A DNA stretch of 64,000 bases from an uncultured Lachnospiraceae bacterium (lineage in GTDB: Bacteria > Bacillota > Clostridia > Lachnospirales > Lachnospiraceae), in contig CANRFJ010000010.1 in the NCBI GenBank assembly GCA_947629865.1, forward strand, positions 36,469 through 100,468, written 5' to 3'. The notes below the pieces were generated by a model, which was not told the DNA's origin, made no database searches, and worked only from the letters and a program-made list of their open reading frames with translations. Numbering within the stretch: position 1 is the first letter of the stretch; each line of letters starts with the position of its first letter. Below, piece by piece: positions 24,411 to 33,668 of the stretch. A program made the position numbers and the translations under genes.

Positions 24411-25736
24411 ATGGGAAAACCGATTATCGCCATTGTGGGACGCCCGAACGTGGGCAAATCCACGCTTTTTAACACACTGGCCGGAGAGAAGATTTCTATT
24501 GTAAAAGATTATCCCGGCATTACGCGGGACAGGATATATGCGGACATGACCTGGCTGGATTATTCGTTTTCCCTGATTGATACCGGCGGTATCGAGATGG
24601 ACAGCCGGAATCCGATGCTGGTACACATGAGGGAGCAGGCCGATATTGCGATACGGATGGCCGATGTGATCCTGTTTATCGTGGACGTGCGCCAGGGACT
24701 CGTGGACGAGGACTTTAAGGTGGCGGATATGCTGCGCCGCTCAAAGAAACCGGTGGTGCTCGTCGTCAATAAGGTAGACAATATGGAGAAATATATGCCG
24801 GACGTGTATGAGTTCTACAATCTGGGGATCGGGGAGCCCTATCCGGTGTCGGCTACGGGCAAGCTGGGCATCGGGGATATGTTAGATGCGGTGCTTGAGA
24901 ATCTGTCTCCCGAACGGCTTGAGGAGGAGGACGATGAGCGGCCGCGGATTGCTATTGTCGGACGGCCGAATGTCGGGAAGTCCTCGCTCATCAACCGGCT
25001 GCTGGGGGAGAACAGGGTGATTGTGTCGGACGTGGCGGGTACCACCCGTGACGCCGTGGACACGGAGATTACATGGAACGGCTCGGAGTATGTGCTGATT
25101 GACACGGCCGGACTCCGCAGAAAAAGCCGGATCAAAGAGGATATCGAGAGGTACAGCATCATACGCACGGTGGCGGCGATCGAGCGCTCCGACGTGGTGG
25201 TGCTGATGATTGACGCGGTCGAGGGCGTCACGGAGCAGGACGCTAAGATTGCCGGAATCGCCCACGACAGGGGGCGCGGCCTGGTGATCGCCGTCAATAA
25301 ATGGGACGCGGTGGAGAAGGACAACTCCACGGTGAAGGAGTTTACAAAGAGGGTGCGCGAGGTGCTCTCCTTTGTCCCCTACGCGGAGATACTGTTTATC
25401 TCGGCGATGACGGGGCAGAGGACGACGAAGCTGTTTGACAAGCTGGATATAGTGATTCAGAACCATGCGATGCGCATACAGACCGGCGTTCTCAATGAGA
25501 TACTCACGGAGGCGGTAGCTATGCAGCAGCCGCCCTCCGACAAGGGAAAGAGGCTCAAACTGTTTTATATGACTCAGGTGAGTGTGAAGCCGCCCACGTT
25601 TGTTCTCTTTGTCAACAGCAGGGCGCTCATGCACTTTTCGTACCAGCGCTATATTGAGAATCGGATCCGCGATGCGTTTGGCTTTCTGGGGACTCCGATT
25701 CGGATTCTGATTCGAGAGAGAAAGGAAAAGGAGTAG
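24411..25736 (+). CDS. der: Ribosome-associated GTPase Der (EngA)
   Basis: A double-GTPase required for 50S subunit maturation, 441 residues. First G domain: GRPNVGKSTLFN, DTGGIE, NKVD. Second: GRPNVGKSSLIN, DTAGLR, NKWD. A C-terminal KH-like domain ends RILIRERKEKE. ATG at 24411 behind CGAGGAG. An upstream in-frame start at 24330 lacks support. Followed by plsY within a few bases. Confidence 0.96.
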   Translation: MGKPIIAIVGRPNVGKSTLFNTLAGEKISIVKDYPGITRDRIYADMTWLDYSFSLIDTGGIEMDSRNPMLVHMREQADIAIRMADVILFIVDVRQGLVDEDFKVADMLRRSKKPVVLVVNKVDNMEKYMPDVYEFYNLGIGEPYPVSATGKLGIGDMLDAVLENLSPERLEEEDDERPRIAIVGRPNVGKSSLINRLLGENRVIVSDVAGTTRDAVDTEITWNGSEYVLIDTAGLRRKSRIKEDIERYSIIRTVAAIERSDVVVLMIDAVEGVTEQDAKIAGIAHDRGRGLVIAVNKWDAVEKDNSTVKEFTKRVREVLSFVPYAEILFISAMTGQRTTKLFDKLDIVIQNHAMRIQTGVLNEILTEAVAMQQPPSDKGKRLKLFYMTQVSVKPPTFVLFVNSRALMHFSYQRYIENRIRDAFGFLGTPIRILIRERKEKE

Positions 25737-25742
25737 TGAGTG

Positions 25743-26417
25743 ATGATGTGTGAGACTGCATTTGCATGTATATTTCTACTGATTGGGTATGGATTTGGTT
25801 GTTTTTCCACAGGATATTTTGTGGGGAAGCTGAACGGACGGGATATCCGCTCCGAGGGAAGCGGCAATATCGGCACCACCAACGCCCTGCGCACGATGGG
25901 GGTGAGGGGCGGCGGGCTGACGTTCGCCGGCGATCTGCTGAAGGCCTTTATCCCCACGCTGGCCGTCCGCCTGATATTCTGCGCTAACATGGGCTATGAG
26001 GCGGATCTGACGTATCTGATGACGCTCTTTACGGGCCTCGGTGTGGTGATCGGGCACAATTTCCCCTTTTATCTGAATTTCAAGGGAGGGAAGGGGATAG
26101 CCGTGTCGGCGGCGGTCATCATCGCCTCGGCCACGGACTCCCGGCTGGGCCTTATCATGATCGGCATCGGCCTCGTCCTGTTTATCCTTGTGGTCGGCGT
26201 GACACGGTATGTTTCTCTGGGCTCGCTGATTGTGGTGTGGTATTTTCCAATCTATACGGTACTGGAGCGGAGGGACAGTCGCTATTTTGGGATTCTGCTG
26301 GCCGTGAGCCTGCTCTTTACGGCGTTAGCATATATTAAGCATATTGGCAATATCCGCCGCCTCTTGAGCGGAACGGAGCGCAAATTGGGAGAGAAAAAAG
26401 TAAAGGAGAACGAATAG
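25743..26417 (+). CDS. plsY: Acyl-phosphate:glycerol-3-phosphate acyltransferase PlsY
   Basis: An integral membrane enzyme making lysophosphatidate from acyl-phosphate and glycerol-3-phosphate, about 224 residues with five to six hydrophobic segments. Signature motifs: SEGSGNIGTTNALRTMG (GSGNxGxTN), GVVIGHNFPFYLNFKGGKGIA. Start chosen as ATG 25743; GTG 25740 and ATG 25746 are possible. The adjacent gpsA makes its substrate glycerol-3-phosphate. Confidence 0.94.
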   Translation: MMCETAFACIFLLIGYGFGCFSTGYFVGKLNGRDIRSEGSGNIGTTNALRTMGVRGGGLTFAGDLLKAFIPTLAVRLIFCANMGYEADLTYLMTLFTGLGVVIGHNFPFYLNFKGGKGIAVSAAVIIASATDSRLGLIMIGIGLVLFILVVGVTRYVSLGSLIVVWYFPIYTVLERRDSRYFGILLAVSLLFTALAYIKHIGNIRRLLSGTERKLGEKKVKENE

Positions 26418-27425
26418 ATGAAAAGAGTGAGTTTTTTGGGTGCGGGGAGCTGGGGGACGGCGCTGGCTGTCCAGTGTGCGAACAACGGACACAAAGTGAC
26501 TATGTGGTCTAAAATCGAGTCGGAGATTGCGATGCTCCGCGACAACCGCGAGCATCTGGAGCGTCTGCCCGGCGTGAAGCTGCCGGACAGCGTCGTGATT
26601 GAACCGGATCTGGAAAAGGCCTGCCGGAATCAGGATATCATTGTCTGTGCGGTCGCCTCTCCCTATGTGCGCGCCACGGCGAAACTGGCCGAGCCGTATA
26701 TCCGCGATAATCAGATAGTCGTCAACGTCGCCAAGGGAATTGAGGACAGCACGCTGATGACGCTCTGCGGGGTTCTGGAGGACGAACTGCCGAAGGCGGA
26801 TGTGGCCGTGCTGTCCGGGCCCAGTCACGCCGAGGAGGTATCGAAGGGTATCCCCACGACGGTGGTGGTCGGAGCCAGGACGGAGAAGACGGCGGAATTT
26901 GTCCAGGACGTGTTTATGGGCGGCAGCTTCCGCGTCTACACAAGTCCGGACGTCATTGGGATTGAGCTGGGCGGCTCCCTCAAAAATGTCATTGCCCTCG
27001 CCGCCGGAATACTCGACGGAATGGGACTCGGCGACAACACGAAGGCGGCGCTGATGACGAGGGGGATTGCGGAGATATCCCGCCTCGGCATGGAACTGGG
27101 CGGCAAGATGGAGACGTTCTGCGGCCTGTCCGGAATCGGCGATCTGATTGTGACATGTACCAGTACCCACAGCCGGAACCACAATTGCGGCTACCTTCTC
27201 GGCAGGGGGAAGACGCTGGACGAGGCGAAGGCGGAGATAAAGCAGGTCATCGAGGGCGTCAACTGCGCCAGGGCGGCGATGGATCTGGCGAACAAGCACC
27301 ATGTCACGATGCCGATTGTGGAGCAGATCAATGCCATTTTATTCGAAAACAAATCGCCGGATAAGGCGGTGAAGGATCTCCTCGTCCGAGACAAGGCCTC
27401 TGAGTACAAGAGCCTGACCTGGTAA
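26418..27425 (+). CDS. gpsA: Glycerol-3-phosphate dehydrogenase (NAD(P)+)
   Basis: Reduces dihydroxyacetone phosphate to glycerol-3-phosphate for phospholipid synthesis. The 335 residues include the GAGSWGTALA nucleotide-binding loop, NVAKGIE, SGPSHAEEV and SLKNVIALAAGILDGMGLGDN with the catalytic Lys. It starts immediately after the plsY stop, so the two are coupled. The last codons (KSLTW) are imperfectly duplicated just downstream. Confidence 0.97.
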   Translation: MKRVSFLGAGSWGTALAVQCANNGHKVTMWSKIESEIAMLRDNREHLERLPGVKLPDSVVIEPDLEKACRNQDIIVCAVASPYVRATAKLAEPYIRDNQIVVNVAKGIEDSTLMTLCGVLEDELPKADVAVLSGPSHAEEVSKGIPTTVVVGARTEKTAEFVQDVFMGGSFRVYTSPDVIGIELGGSLKNVIALAAGILDGMGLGDNTKAALMTRGIAEISRLGMELGGKMETFCGLSGIGDLIVTCTSTHSRNHNCGYLLGRGKTLDEAKAEIKQVIEGVNCARAAMDLANKHHVTMPIVEQINAILFENKSPDKAVKDLLVRDKASEYKSLTW

Positions 27426-27466
27426 AAGTACAAGATCCTGACAACAAGAGTCTGACTTGGTAAAAA
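27406..27466 (+). repeat. Imperfect 23-bp duplication of the gpsA 3' end
   Basis: ACAAGAGCCTGACCTGGTAA (from 27406) is repeated as ACAAGAGTCTGACTTGGTAA (from 27444), 38 bp apart, including the stop codon. The second copy lies outside the gene. Confidence 0.7.
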
Positions 27467-27470
27467 GTAT

Positions 27471-27499
27471 TTGACTTTTATCCGGAATGTGAGTATACT
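27471..27499 (+). promoter_or_regulatory. Sigma-A promoter of the trp operon
   Basis: TTGACT (27471-27476), a 17-bp spacer and TATACT (27494-27499), placed directly ahead of the T-box leader. Confidence 0.85.
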
Positions 27500-27509
27500 A
27501 TAAAAGAAT

Positions 27510-27838
27510 AGAAAAACCGTTGATCAGGAGTAGTAGGTATCCATGACGTTGGACAGAGAGTTGCCGGATGGTGCGAGGCAATGGCGGCGGGATATTGAAT
27601 GGGCCTGTGAGGGCGGCTTGAAATCTCCCCGTTTAGTGGGAGTGAGTAGATGCCGACGGATACCTGAACCGTTATCTGCAGGAGTGCATGATAGTGCATG
27701 ATGAGTGGATTGCACAGACGTCGCCGGACGACCGGTTTTGGACGGCTGTGGATCAAGCGGGGTGGCACCGCAGGAGCGAACATACTCTTGTCCCTTTCCG
27801 ATATGCGAGACGTATATCGAGGGGACGGGAGTTTTTTT
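27510..27838 (+). promoter_or_regulatory. T-box leader, tRNA-Trp responsive
   Basis: The region has Stem I features (AGTAGTAGG near 27529, AGAGAG near 27555) with a specifier triplet TGG at 27600-27602 in the context TTGAATGGGCC. The invariant T-box sequence GGGGTGGCACCGC lies at 27759-27771. It is followed by an intrinsic terminator: TCTTGTCCC (27786-27794) with GGGGACGGGA (27821-27830) and TTTTTTT (27832-27838). Uncharged tRNA-Trp would pair with the TGG and the T-box bulge and favour the antiterminator, raising trp expression when tryptophan is scarce. It fills the gap of over 300 bp between gpsA and trpE. Confidence 0.93.
27785..27838 (+). terminator. Intrinsic terminator of the T-box leader
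   Basis: The stem CTCTTGTCCC/GGGGACGGGAG is capped by an internal stem-loop (GATATGCGAGACGTATATC) and followed by seven T residues. It competes with the T-box antiterminator. Confidence 0.9.
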
Positions 27839-27892
27839 GATTTATGGGACTGTCCGCTGTCCGGCCCTGCCATCTGTGAAAGGAAGATGATT

Positions 27893-29359
27893 ATGATAAG
27901 ACCAGAATTAGACCGGGTGAGAGACCTGGCGAAGGGGTACGACCTCGTACCGGTGCAGACGGAGATCTACGCCGACGTGGTGACGCCGATTTATCTGCTC
28001 CGCAAGATTGCAAAGAGCAAAAAACTTTTTTATCTGCTGGAGAGCATCGAGGGAGGAGAGAAGTGGGGACGCTATTCGTTCCTCGGCTACGATCCTGTGA
28101 TGCGCGTCACCTGCCGCGGGGAGAACGTCACCGTAGAGGATAAGAGCGGCAGGGAGGTGATCCGGACGGGGGATTCGCTGGAGGTGGTACGCGATATCTT
28201 AAAGCGTCACCGCGCGCCCAGAGTGGATGGTATGCCGCCCTTTGCCGGAGGGTTTGTGGGATATTTTTCCTATGCCATGATTGCCCATGCGGAGCCGAAG
28301 CTGAAGATCAAGCGGGGCGATTTCGCCGATTACGACCTGATGCTCTTTGACAAGGTAATTGCCTATGACCATCTGAAACAGAAGATCGTCATTGTTGCCA
28401 ATGTGCGCACCGACGGCGATTTGGAGGAAAATTATGCGAAGGCGAGAGCGGACATACGGGGAATCATTTCCCTGATACGCGACAATTCCCCGTTAGAGGA
28501 GGAGCCCGTCTATGACAAGGTGGATTTTACCTGCAATGTGACGGAGGAAGAATATGCGAAGATGGTGGAGAAGACCAGAGAGTATATTTTTGACGGCGAC
28601 ATATTCCAGGCCGTCATATCCAGACGCTTTACCAGCGATTACGAGGGAAGCCTGATCAATCCGTATCGGGTGCTGCGCACGACCAACCCGTCCCCCTATA
28701 TGGTTTATATGAATATGGAGGACGTGGAGATAATGAGTACCTCGCCGGAGACGCTTGTGCGCCTGAAGGACGGCCGACTGGTGACATTTCCGGTGGCGGG
28801 CTCCCGTCCCCGCGGCCGGAACGAGCAGGAGGACGAGGAGCTGGTACGGGATCTGATGAGCGACGCCAAGGAGCTGTCCGAGCACAATATGTTAGTGGAT
28901 CTGGGGCGCAACGATCTGGGACGGATCTCTCAGTTCGGTTCTGTGGAGGTGACGAAGTATCAGATGATACACAAGTATTCGCGGATTATGCACATCTGCT
29001 CCCAGGTGGAGGGCGACATACGGGAGGATAAGGACTCCCTGGACGCTATTCAGGCGGTGCTTCCGGCCGGAACCCTGTCCGGCGCACCGAAGATCCGCGC
29101 CTGTGAGATAATCGACGAGCTGGAGCCGGAGCCGCGCGGGATTTACGGCGGGGCTCTTGGGTATCTGGACTTCAGCGGAAACTTAGACACCTGCATCGCG
29201 ATCCGCATGGCGGTGAAAAAGGACAACAAGGTGTATGTCCAGGCCGGAGGCGGCATCGTGGCGGACAGCAGGCCGGAGATGGAATATCAGGAGTCGGCCA
29301 ACAAGGCGAAGGCGGTCATGATGGCCATTCAGAATTCGGGAGAGGCGGTGAGACCATGA
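27893..29359 (+). CDS. trpE: Anthranilate synthase component I
   Basis: Converts chorismate and ammonia to anthranilate. 488 residues. The N-terminal tryptophan-feedback motif LLESIEGGEKWGRYSFLG is seen in slightly variant form. Catalytic motifs: VAGSRPRGRN, LSEHNMLVDLGRND, PAGTLSGAPKIRA and GGIVADSRPEME. ATG 27893 is preferred over ATG 27887 because of spacing from AAAGGA. Its stop overlaps the trpG ATG by four bases. First structural gene of trpEGDCFBA, under T-box control. Confidence 0.96.
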   Translation: MIRPELDRVRDLAKGYDLVPVQTEIYADVVTPIYLLRKIAKSKKLFYLLESIEGGEKWGRYSFLGYDPVMRVTCRGENVTVEDKSGREVIRTGDSLEVVRDILKRHRAPRVDGMPPFAGGFVGYFSYAMIAHAEPKLKIKRGDFADYDLMLFDKVIAYDHLKQKIVIVANVRTDGDLEENYAKARADIRGIISLIRDNSPLEEEPVYDKVDFTCNVTEEEYAKMVEKTREYIFDGDIFQAVISRRFTSDYEGSLINPYRVLRTTNPSPYMVYMNMEDVEIMSTSPETLVRLKDGRLVTFPVAGSRPRGRNEQEDEELVRDLMSDAKELSEHNMLVDLGRNDLGRISQFGSVEVTKYQMIHKYSRIMHICSQVEGDIREDKDSLDAIQAVLPAGTLSGAPKIRACEIIDELEPEPRGIYGGALGYLDFSGNLDTCIAIRMAVKKDNKVYVQAGGGIVADSRPEMEYQESANKAKAVMMAIQNSGEAVRP

Positions 29360-29940
29360 TTTTGCTGATTGACAACTATGACAGTTTTTCCTACAATCTG
29401 GTGCAGCTTGTCGGGACGATCATGCCGGATATTCGGGTGGTGCGCAATGACGAACTGACGGCGGAGGAGGTGGAAAACCTTCACCCGTCCCACATTATTC
29501 TCTCGCCGGGGCCGGGTTATCCCAAAGACGCTGGTATCTGCGAGGAGGTGGTGCTGCGGCTGCAGGGCCGGGTTCCAATCCTCGGCGTGTGTCTGGGACA
29601 TCAGGGAATCTGCGAGGCCTACGGCGCGCGGATCTGCCACGCCACAGAGCTTATGCACGGGAAGCAGAGCACGGTGAAGATCGATGTGACAAAGCCGCTC
29701 TTTGCGGGGCTGCCGGAGCAGCTGGAGGTGGCCAGATACCACTCCCTGATCGCGGATATCCACACCATACCGGAGCAGCTGGAGGTGATTTCCACGGATG
29801 CGGACAATGAGGTGATGGCGGTCAAGCACCGGCAGTACGACGTGTACGGGCTGCAGTTTCACCCCGAATCCATTCTGACGCCCAAAGGATTGCAGATTCT
29901 GGAGAATTTTCTGAAGCTGCGGGCGGATACGGCACAATAA
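29356..29940 (+). CDS. trpG: Anthranilate synthase component II (glutamine amidotransferase)
   Basis: A 194-residue class I amidotransferase supplying ammonia to TrpE. Motifs: DNYDSFSYNLVQ, LSPGPGYP, GVCLGHQ with the nucleophilic Cys, and GLQFHPES with the catalytic His and Glu. It overlaps trpE by ATGA and is not fused to trpD. Confidence 0.96.
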   Translation: MILLIDNYDSFSYNLVQLVGTIMPDIRVVRNDELTAEEVENLHPSHIILSPGPGYPKDAGICEEVVLRLQGRVPILGVCLGHQGICEAYGARICHATELMHGKQSTVKIDVTKPLFAGLPEQLEVARYHSLIADIHTIPEQLEVISTDADNEVMAVKHRQYDVYGLQFHPESILTPKGLQILENFLKLRADTAQ

Positions 29941-29979
29941 GATAAAAAAGACAAACAAAATAAGACAAAGTAACACTCA

Positions 29980-30026
29980 GACAATATATAACAGCAAACA
30001 ATATAACAGCAAACAATATAACACGC
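29980..30026 (+). repeat. Three tandem copies of a 15-bp AT-rich sequence between trpG and trpD
   Basis: The unit AACAATATAACAGCA occurs at 29997-30011, in near-identical form at 30012-30026, and with one dinucleotide insertion at 29980-29996. The array lies in the longest spacer of the trp operon (117 bp) and contains no promoter I trust. Confidence 0.75.
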
Positions 30027-30057
30027 AGGGAGAGCCCTGCAGAAAAGAGGTAAGACT

Positions 30058-31068
30058 ATGATACAGGAAGCGATTCACAAGGTTATTAACAACACGGATT
30101 TATCCTATGACGAGGCAAAAGGCGCCATGGAGGAGATTATGTCAGGAAGCGCCACCCAGATTCAGATGGCCACCTATCTGACGGCGCTCCGCATGAAGGG
30201 CGAGACGATTCAGGAGATTACGGCCTCGGCCCAGGTGATGCGGGATATGGCCACCCAGCTGCACCCCTCCTATGAGGTTCTGGACATTGTGGGAACCGGC
30301 GGAGATGAGGTCGGTACGTTCAACATATCTACCACGTCGGCGTTTGTCATCGCGGCGGCCGGTTATCCCGTGGCGAAGCACGGCAACCGCAGCGTCTCCA
30401 GCAAGAGCGGGGCGGCGGACGTACTGGAGAGTCTGGGCGTCAATCTGTCGATTTCTCCGGAGGAGAACCAGAAGGTACTGGACGAGCAGAAGATGGCGTT
30501 TCTCTTTGCCCAGAAGCACCACTCGGCCATGAAGAACGTGGGGCCGGTCAGAGCCGGCATGGGCGAGCGGACTATATTCAACGTGCTCGGCCCGCTGACA
30601 AACCCCGCCAATGCCACCCGCCAGCTGCTGGGCGTATACAGTCGGGATCTGGTGGAAAAACTGGCGAGGGTTCTGAGCAATCTGGGCGTGAAGCGCGGCA
30701 TCGCCGTGTGCGGCGGCGACGGTCTGGACGAAATTACGTTGACGGACGTTACCTACTGCTGTAAAATTGATGAGGGCGAGCTGACGAATTTCGAGATTAC
30801 GCCGGAGCAGTTCGGCTTAAAGCGCTGTGAATTGAAGGAACTGCTGGGAGGCACTCCGGAGGAAAATGCGGCGATCACAAGAGACATTCTCTCTGGCCGT
30901 GAGAAGGGCCCCAAAAGAGACGTCGTGCTCATGAATGCGGGAATCGGTATTTATATCTGCCGCGACAACGCCTCCATGGAGGAGTGCGTGAAGCAGGCGG
31001 CGGATCTGATTGACAGCGGAAAGGCATATGAAAAACTGGAGGAGTTTGTGAAGGCCACCCAGGTATAG
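30058..31068 (+). CDS. trpD: Anthranilate phosphoribosyltransferase
   Basis: Joins anthranilate to PRPP. 336 residues with the PRPP-binding motif DIVGTGGDEVGTFNIST, then AKHGNRSVSSKSGAADVLE and GPVRAGMGERTIFN. ATG at 30058 with GGGAG and AAGAGG nearby. It is the one gene in the operon preceded by a sizeable spacer. Confidence 0.96.
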   Translation: MIQEAIHKVINNTDLSYDEAKGAMEEIMSGSATQIQMATYLTALRMKGETIQEITASAQVMRDMATQLHPSYEVLDIVGTGGDEVGTFNISTTSAFVIAAAGYPVAKHGNRSVSSKSGAADVLESLGVNLSISPEENQKVLDEQKMAFLFAQKHHSAMKNVGPVRAGMGERTIFNVLGPLTNPANATRQLLGVYSRDLVEKLARVLSNLGVKRGIAVCGGDGLDEITLTDVTYCCKIDEGELTNFEITPEQFGLKRCELKELLGGTPEENAAITRDILSGREKGPKRDVVLMNAGIGIYICRDNASMEECVKQAADLIDSGKAYEKLEEFVKATQV

Positions 31069-31082
31069 GAGCGGAGGAAATC

Positions 31083-31877
31083 ATGATTTTAGACGAGATT
31101 GCGGCGAAGACGAGGATCCGCGTGGAGGCGGCGAAGAAGGCGGCGCCTCCCGCTGAGGTGAGGCGGCTCGCGGAGAGCCGGGGAGCGGACACGGGATTTC
31201 CCTTTGAGCGGGAGCTTGCGCGGGATACCATGACGTTTATATGCGAGGTGAAGAAGGCCTCGCCCTCCAGAGGCGTTATCGCGGAGGAATTTGACTATCT
31301 TTCCATTGCGGAGGAATACGAGGCGGCGGGGGCGGGCGCCATATCGGTGCTGACGGAACCGGATTATTTCCTCGGCAGCCTCCGGTATCTGGAGGAGATA
31401 GCGCAGGAGGTAAAAATCCCCCTGCTGCGCAAGGATTTCACCATTGACGACTACATGATATACGAGGCAAAGGCGGCGGGGGCGTCGGCGGTGCTGCTGA
31501 TTTGTGCCCTGTTGGGGCAGGAGCGGCTGGCGGAGTATATAGGGCTCTGCGATGCGCTGGGGCTGTCGGCGCTGGTGGAGGCCCACGACGAGGCGGAGAT
31601 CGACATGGCTGTGGGGGCCGGCGCGCGGATCATCGGGGTAAACAACCGTAACCTCAAGGATTTTACCGTGGATATAAGAAACGGCGTCCGCCTGCGCTCG
31701 CTGGTGCCGCCGGATATTCTCTTTATCGCGGAGAGCGGTATCCGCACCAGAGAGGACATACAGGAGCTGGAGCGGGGCCGGGTAAACGGGGTGCTGATTG
31801 GCGAGACGCTGATGCGCAGTCCGGATAAGCGAGCGATGTTAGAGCAGCTGAAAGGAGTCGCCCATGGCAAAGATTAA
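31083..31877 (+). CDS. trpC: Indole-3-glycerol-phosphate synthase
   Basis: A 264-residue (beta/alpha)8 barrel closing the pyrrole ring. Motifs: FICEVKKASPSRGVI with the catalytic Lys, LLRKDFTID, VGVNNRNLKDF-type (IIGVNNRNLKDF) and AESGIRTREDI. Overlaps trpF by 14 bases, in a different frame. Confidence 0.96.
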   Translation: MILDEIAAKTRIRVEAAKKAAPPAEVRRLAESRGADTGFPFERELARDTMTFICEVKKASPSRGVIAEEFDYLSIAEEYEAAGAGAISVLTEPDYFLGSLRYLEEIAQEVKIPLLRKDFTIDDYMIYEAKAAGASAVLLICALLGQERLAEYIGLCDALGLSALVEAHDEAEIDMAVGAGARIIGVNNRNLKDFTVDIRNGVRLRSLVPPDILFIAESGIRTREDIQELERGRVNGVLIGETLMRSPDKRAMLEQLKGVAHGKD

Positions 31878-32481
31878 GATATGCGGTCTGCGGCGGCGTG
31901 AGGACGTGGACTATGTAAACGAGTGCCGTCCGGACTATGTGGGATTTGTGTTCGCCCCCAGCAGGCGGCAGATCACCCTGGTGGAGGGGATTAAGCTGCG
32001 CCGGCTTCTGCGGCCGGATATACCGGCGGTGGGCGTCTATGTCAATCAGCCGCTCAGCGATATGCTGGCCTGTGTCCGCGAGGGAGCCGTTGACTGGATC
32101 CAGCTCCACGGGGACGAGACAGAGGAGACGATTCGGGCGCTCAAAGAGGCCACCGATGCGCCGCTCATCAAGGCGGTTCGTGTGAGAAATGAGGAGGACA
32201 TACGGCGGGCGGACGCCCTCCCCTGTGATTACCTTCTCTTTGACACCTATTCCGCCGCCGCCTACGGCGGGACGGGCAGACGCTTTGACTGGGATATGAT
32301 ACCGGATAATTTGGAACATCCGTGGTTTCTCGCGGGTGGGATCGACGACGGCAATATCCGTCGGGCCGTCCGGACGGGCTGCTATGCCGTTGATGTGAGC
32401 GGCGGCGCGGAGACGGACGGGTATAAGGACAAAAATAAAATCAGACGGCTGACAGAGGCCGTCCATGGAAATGAGGAATAG
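31864..32481 (+). CDS. trpF: Phosphoribosylanthranilate isomerase
   Basis: A 205-residue barrel enzyme. The start [17 protein letters not shown] carries the active-site Cys, and [11 protein letters not shown] and LLFDTYS (with the catalytic Asp) follow. ATG at 31864 inside the end of trpC, so translation is coupled. Confidence 0.95.
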   Translation: MAKIKICGLRRREDVDYVNECRPDYVGFVFAPSRRQITLVEGIKLRRLLRPDIPAVGVYVNQPLSDMLACVREGAVDWIQLHGDETEETIRALKEATDAPLIKAVRVRNEEDIRRADALPCDYLLFDTYSAAAYGGTGRRFDWDMIPDNLEHPWFLAGGIDDGNIRRAVRTGCYAVDVSGGAETDGYKDKNKIRRLTEAVHGNEE

Positions 32482-32483
32482 CT

Positions 32484-33668
32484 ATGGCAGAAGGAAGATT
32501 TGGAATCCACGGTGGGCAGTATATAACCGAGACGCTTATGAATGCCGTGATCGAGCTGGAGAGGGCCTATGAGAAATACAAGGACGACCGCGAATTTGTG
32601 CGGGAGTTCCAGGAACTGCTCACCACTTATGTGGGCCGTCCCTCGAATCTCTATTATGCGTCTCATATGACAAAGGATCTGGGAGGGGCGAAGATTTACC
32701 TCAAGCGGGAGGATCTGAACCACACCGGCTCCCACAAACTGAACAATGCGCTGGGACAGGCGCTTCTTGCCAGACGCATGGGGAAGAAGCGGCTGATAGC
32801 CGAGACCGGAGCGGGACAGCACGGCGTCGCCACGGCGACGGTGGCGGCCCTTCTCGGCATGGAGTGCGAGATTTATATGGGCAAGCTGGACACGGACAGA
32901 CAGGCGCTGAATGTGTACCGCATGGAGCTTCTGGGCGCGAAGGTGCACCCGGTGACAAGCGGCACCCAGACGCTGAAGGATGCGGTCAACGAGACGCTGC
33001 GCGAGTGGACGAGGCGTCTTGAGGACACCCACTATGTCATCGGCTCTGTGATGGGGCCGCACCCGTTCCCCACGATTGTGAGGGATTTCCAGAGTGTGAT
33101 TGGCAGGGAGATAAAGCAGCAGTTGATGGAGAAAGAGGGGCGGCTGCCGGACGCGGTGCTCGCCTGTGTGGGAGGCGGCAGCAACGCCATGGGCGCCTTT
33201 TACGAGTTTATTCCGGACAGCGAGGTGCGCCTCATCGGGTGCGAGGCGGCGGGCCGGGGCGTGAAGACGGCGGAGACGGCGGCCACGATCGCTACGGGGA
33301 CGCTGGGCGTCTTCCACGGCATGAAGTCCTACTTCTGCCAGGACGAATACGGACAGATTGCTCCGGTATACTCCATATCGGCCGGTCTGGACTATCCGGG
33401 CATCGGGCCGGAGCACGCCAATCTCTATGACACCGGACGGGCGCAGTATGTGTCCATCACAGATGATGAGGCGGTTGAGGCCTTTGAGTACCTGTCGCGG
33501 ATTGAGGGGATTATTCCGGCCATTGAGAGCTCTCATGCGATTGCGTATGCCAGGGTGCTGGCTCCGCAGATGCGGCCCGATCAGATTATTGTAGTGAACG
33601 TCTCCGGACGGGGGGACAAGGATGTGGCGGCCATCGCCAGATACAGGGGGGTGGAGATATATGAGTAA
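32484..33668 (+). CDS. trpB: Tryptophan synthase beta chain
   Basis: A PLP enzyme condensing indole with serine. 394 residues with GRPSNLYYA, the PLP lysine motif [28 protein letters not shown], and the phosphate-binding loop [10 protein letters not shown]. It starts two bases after trpF. The 3' end overlaps trpA by 8 bases. Confidence 0.97.
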   Translation: MAEGRFGIHGGQYITETLMNAVIELERAYEKYKDDREFVREFQELLTTYVGRPSNLYYASHMTKDLGGAKIYLKREDLNHTGSHKLNNALGQALLARRMGKKRLIAETGAGQHGVATATVAALLGMECEIYMGKLDTDRQALNVYRMELLGAKVHPVTSGTQTLKDAVNETLREWTRRLEDTHYVIGSVMGPHPFPTIVRDFQSVIGREIKQQLMEKEGRLPDAVLACVGGGSNAMGAFYEFIPDSEVRLIGCEAAGRGVKTAETAATIATGTLGVFHGMKSYFCQDEYGQIAPVYSISAGLDYPGIGPEHANLYDTGRAQYVSITDDEAVEAFEYLSRIEGIIPAIESSHAIAYARVLAPQMRPDQIIVVNVSGRGDKDVAAIARYRGVEIYE

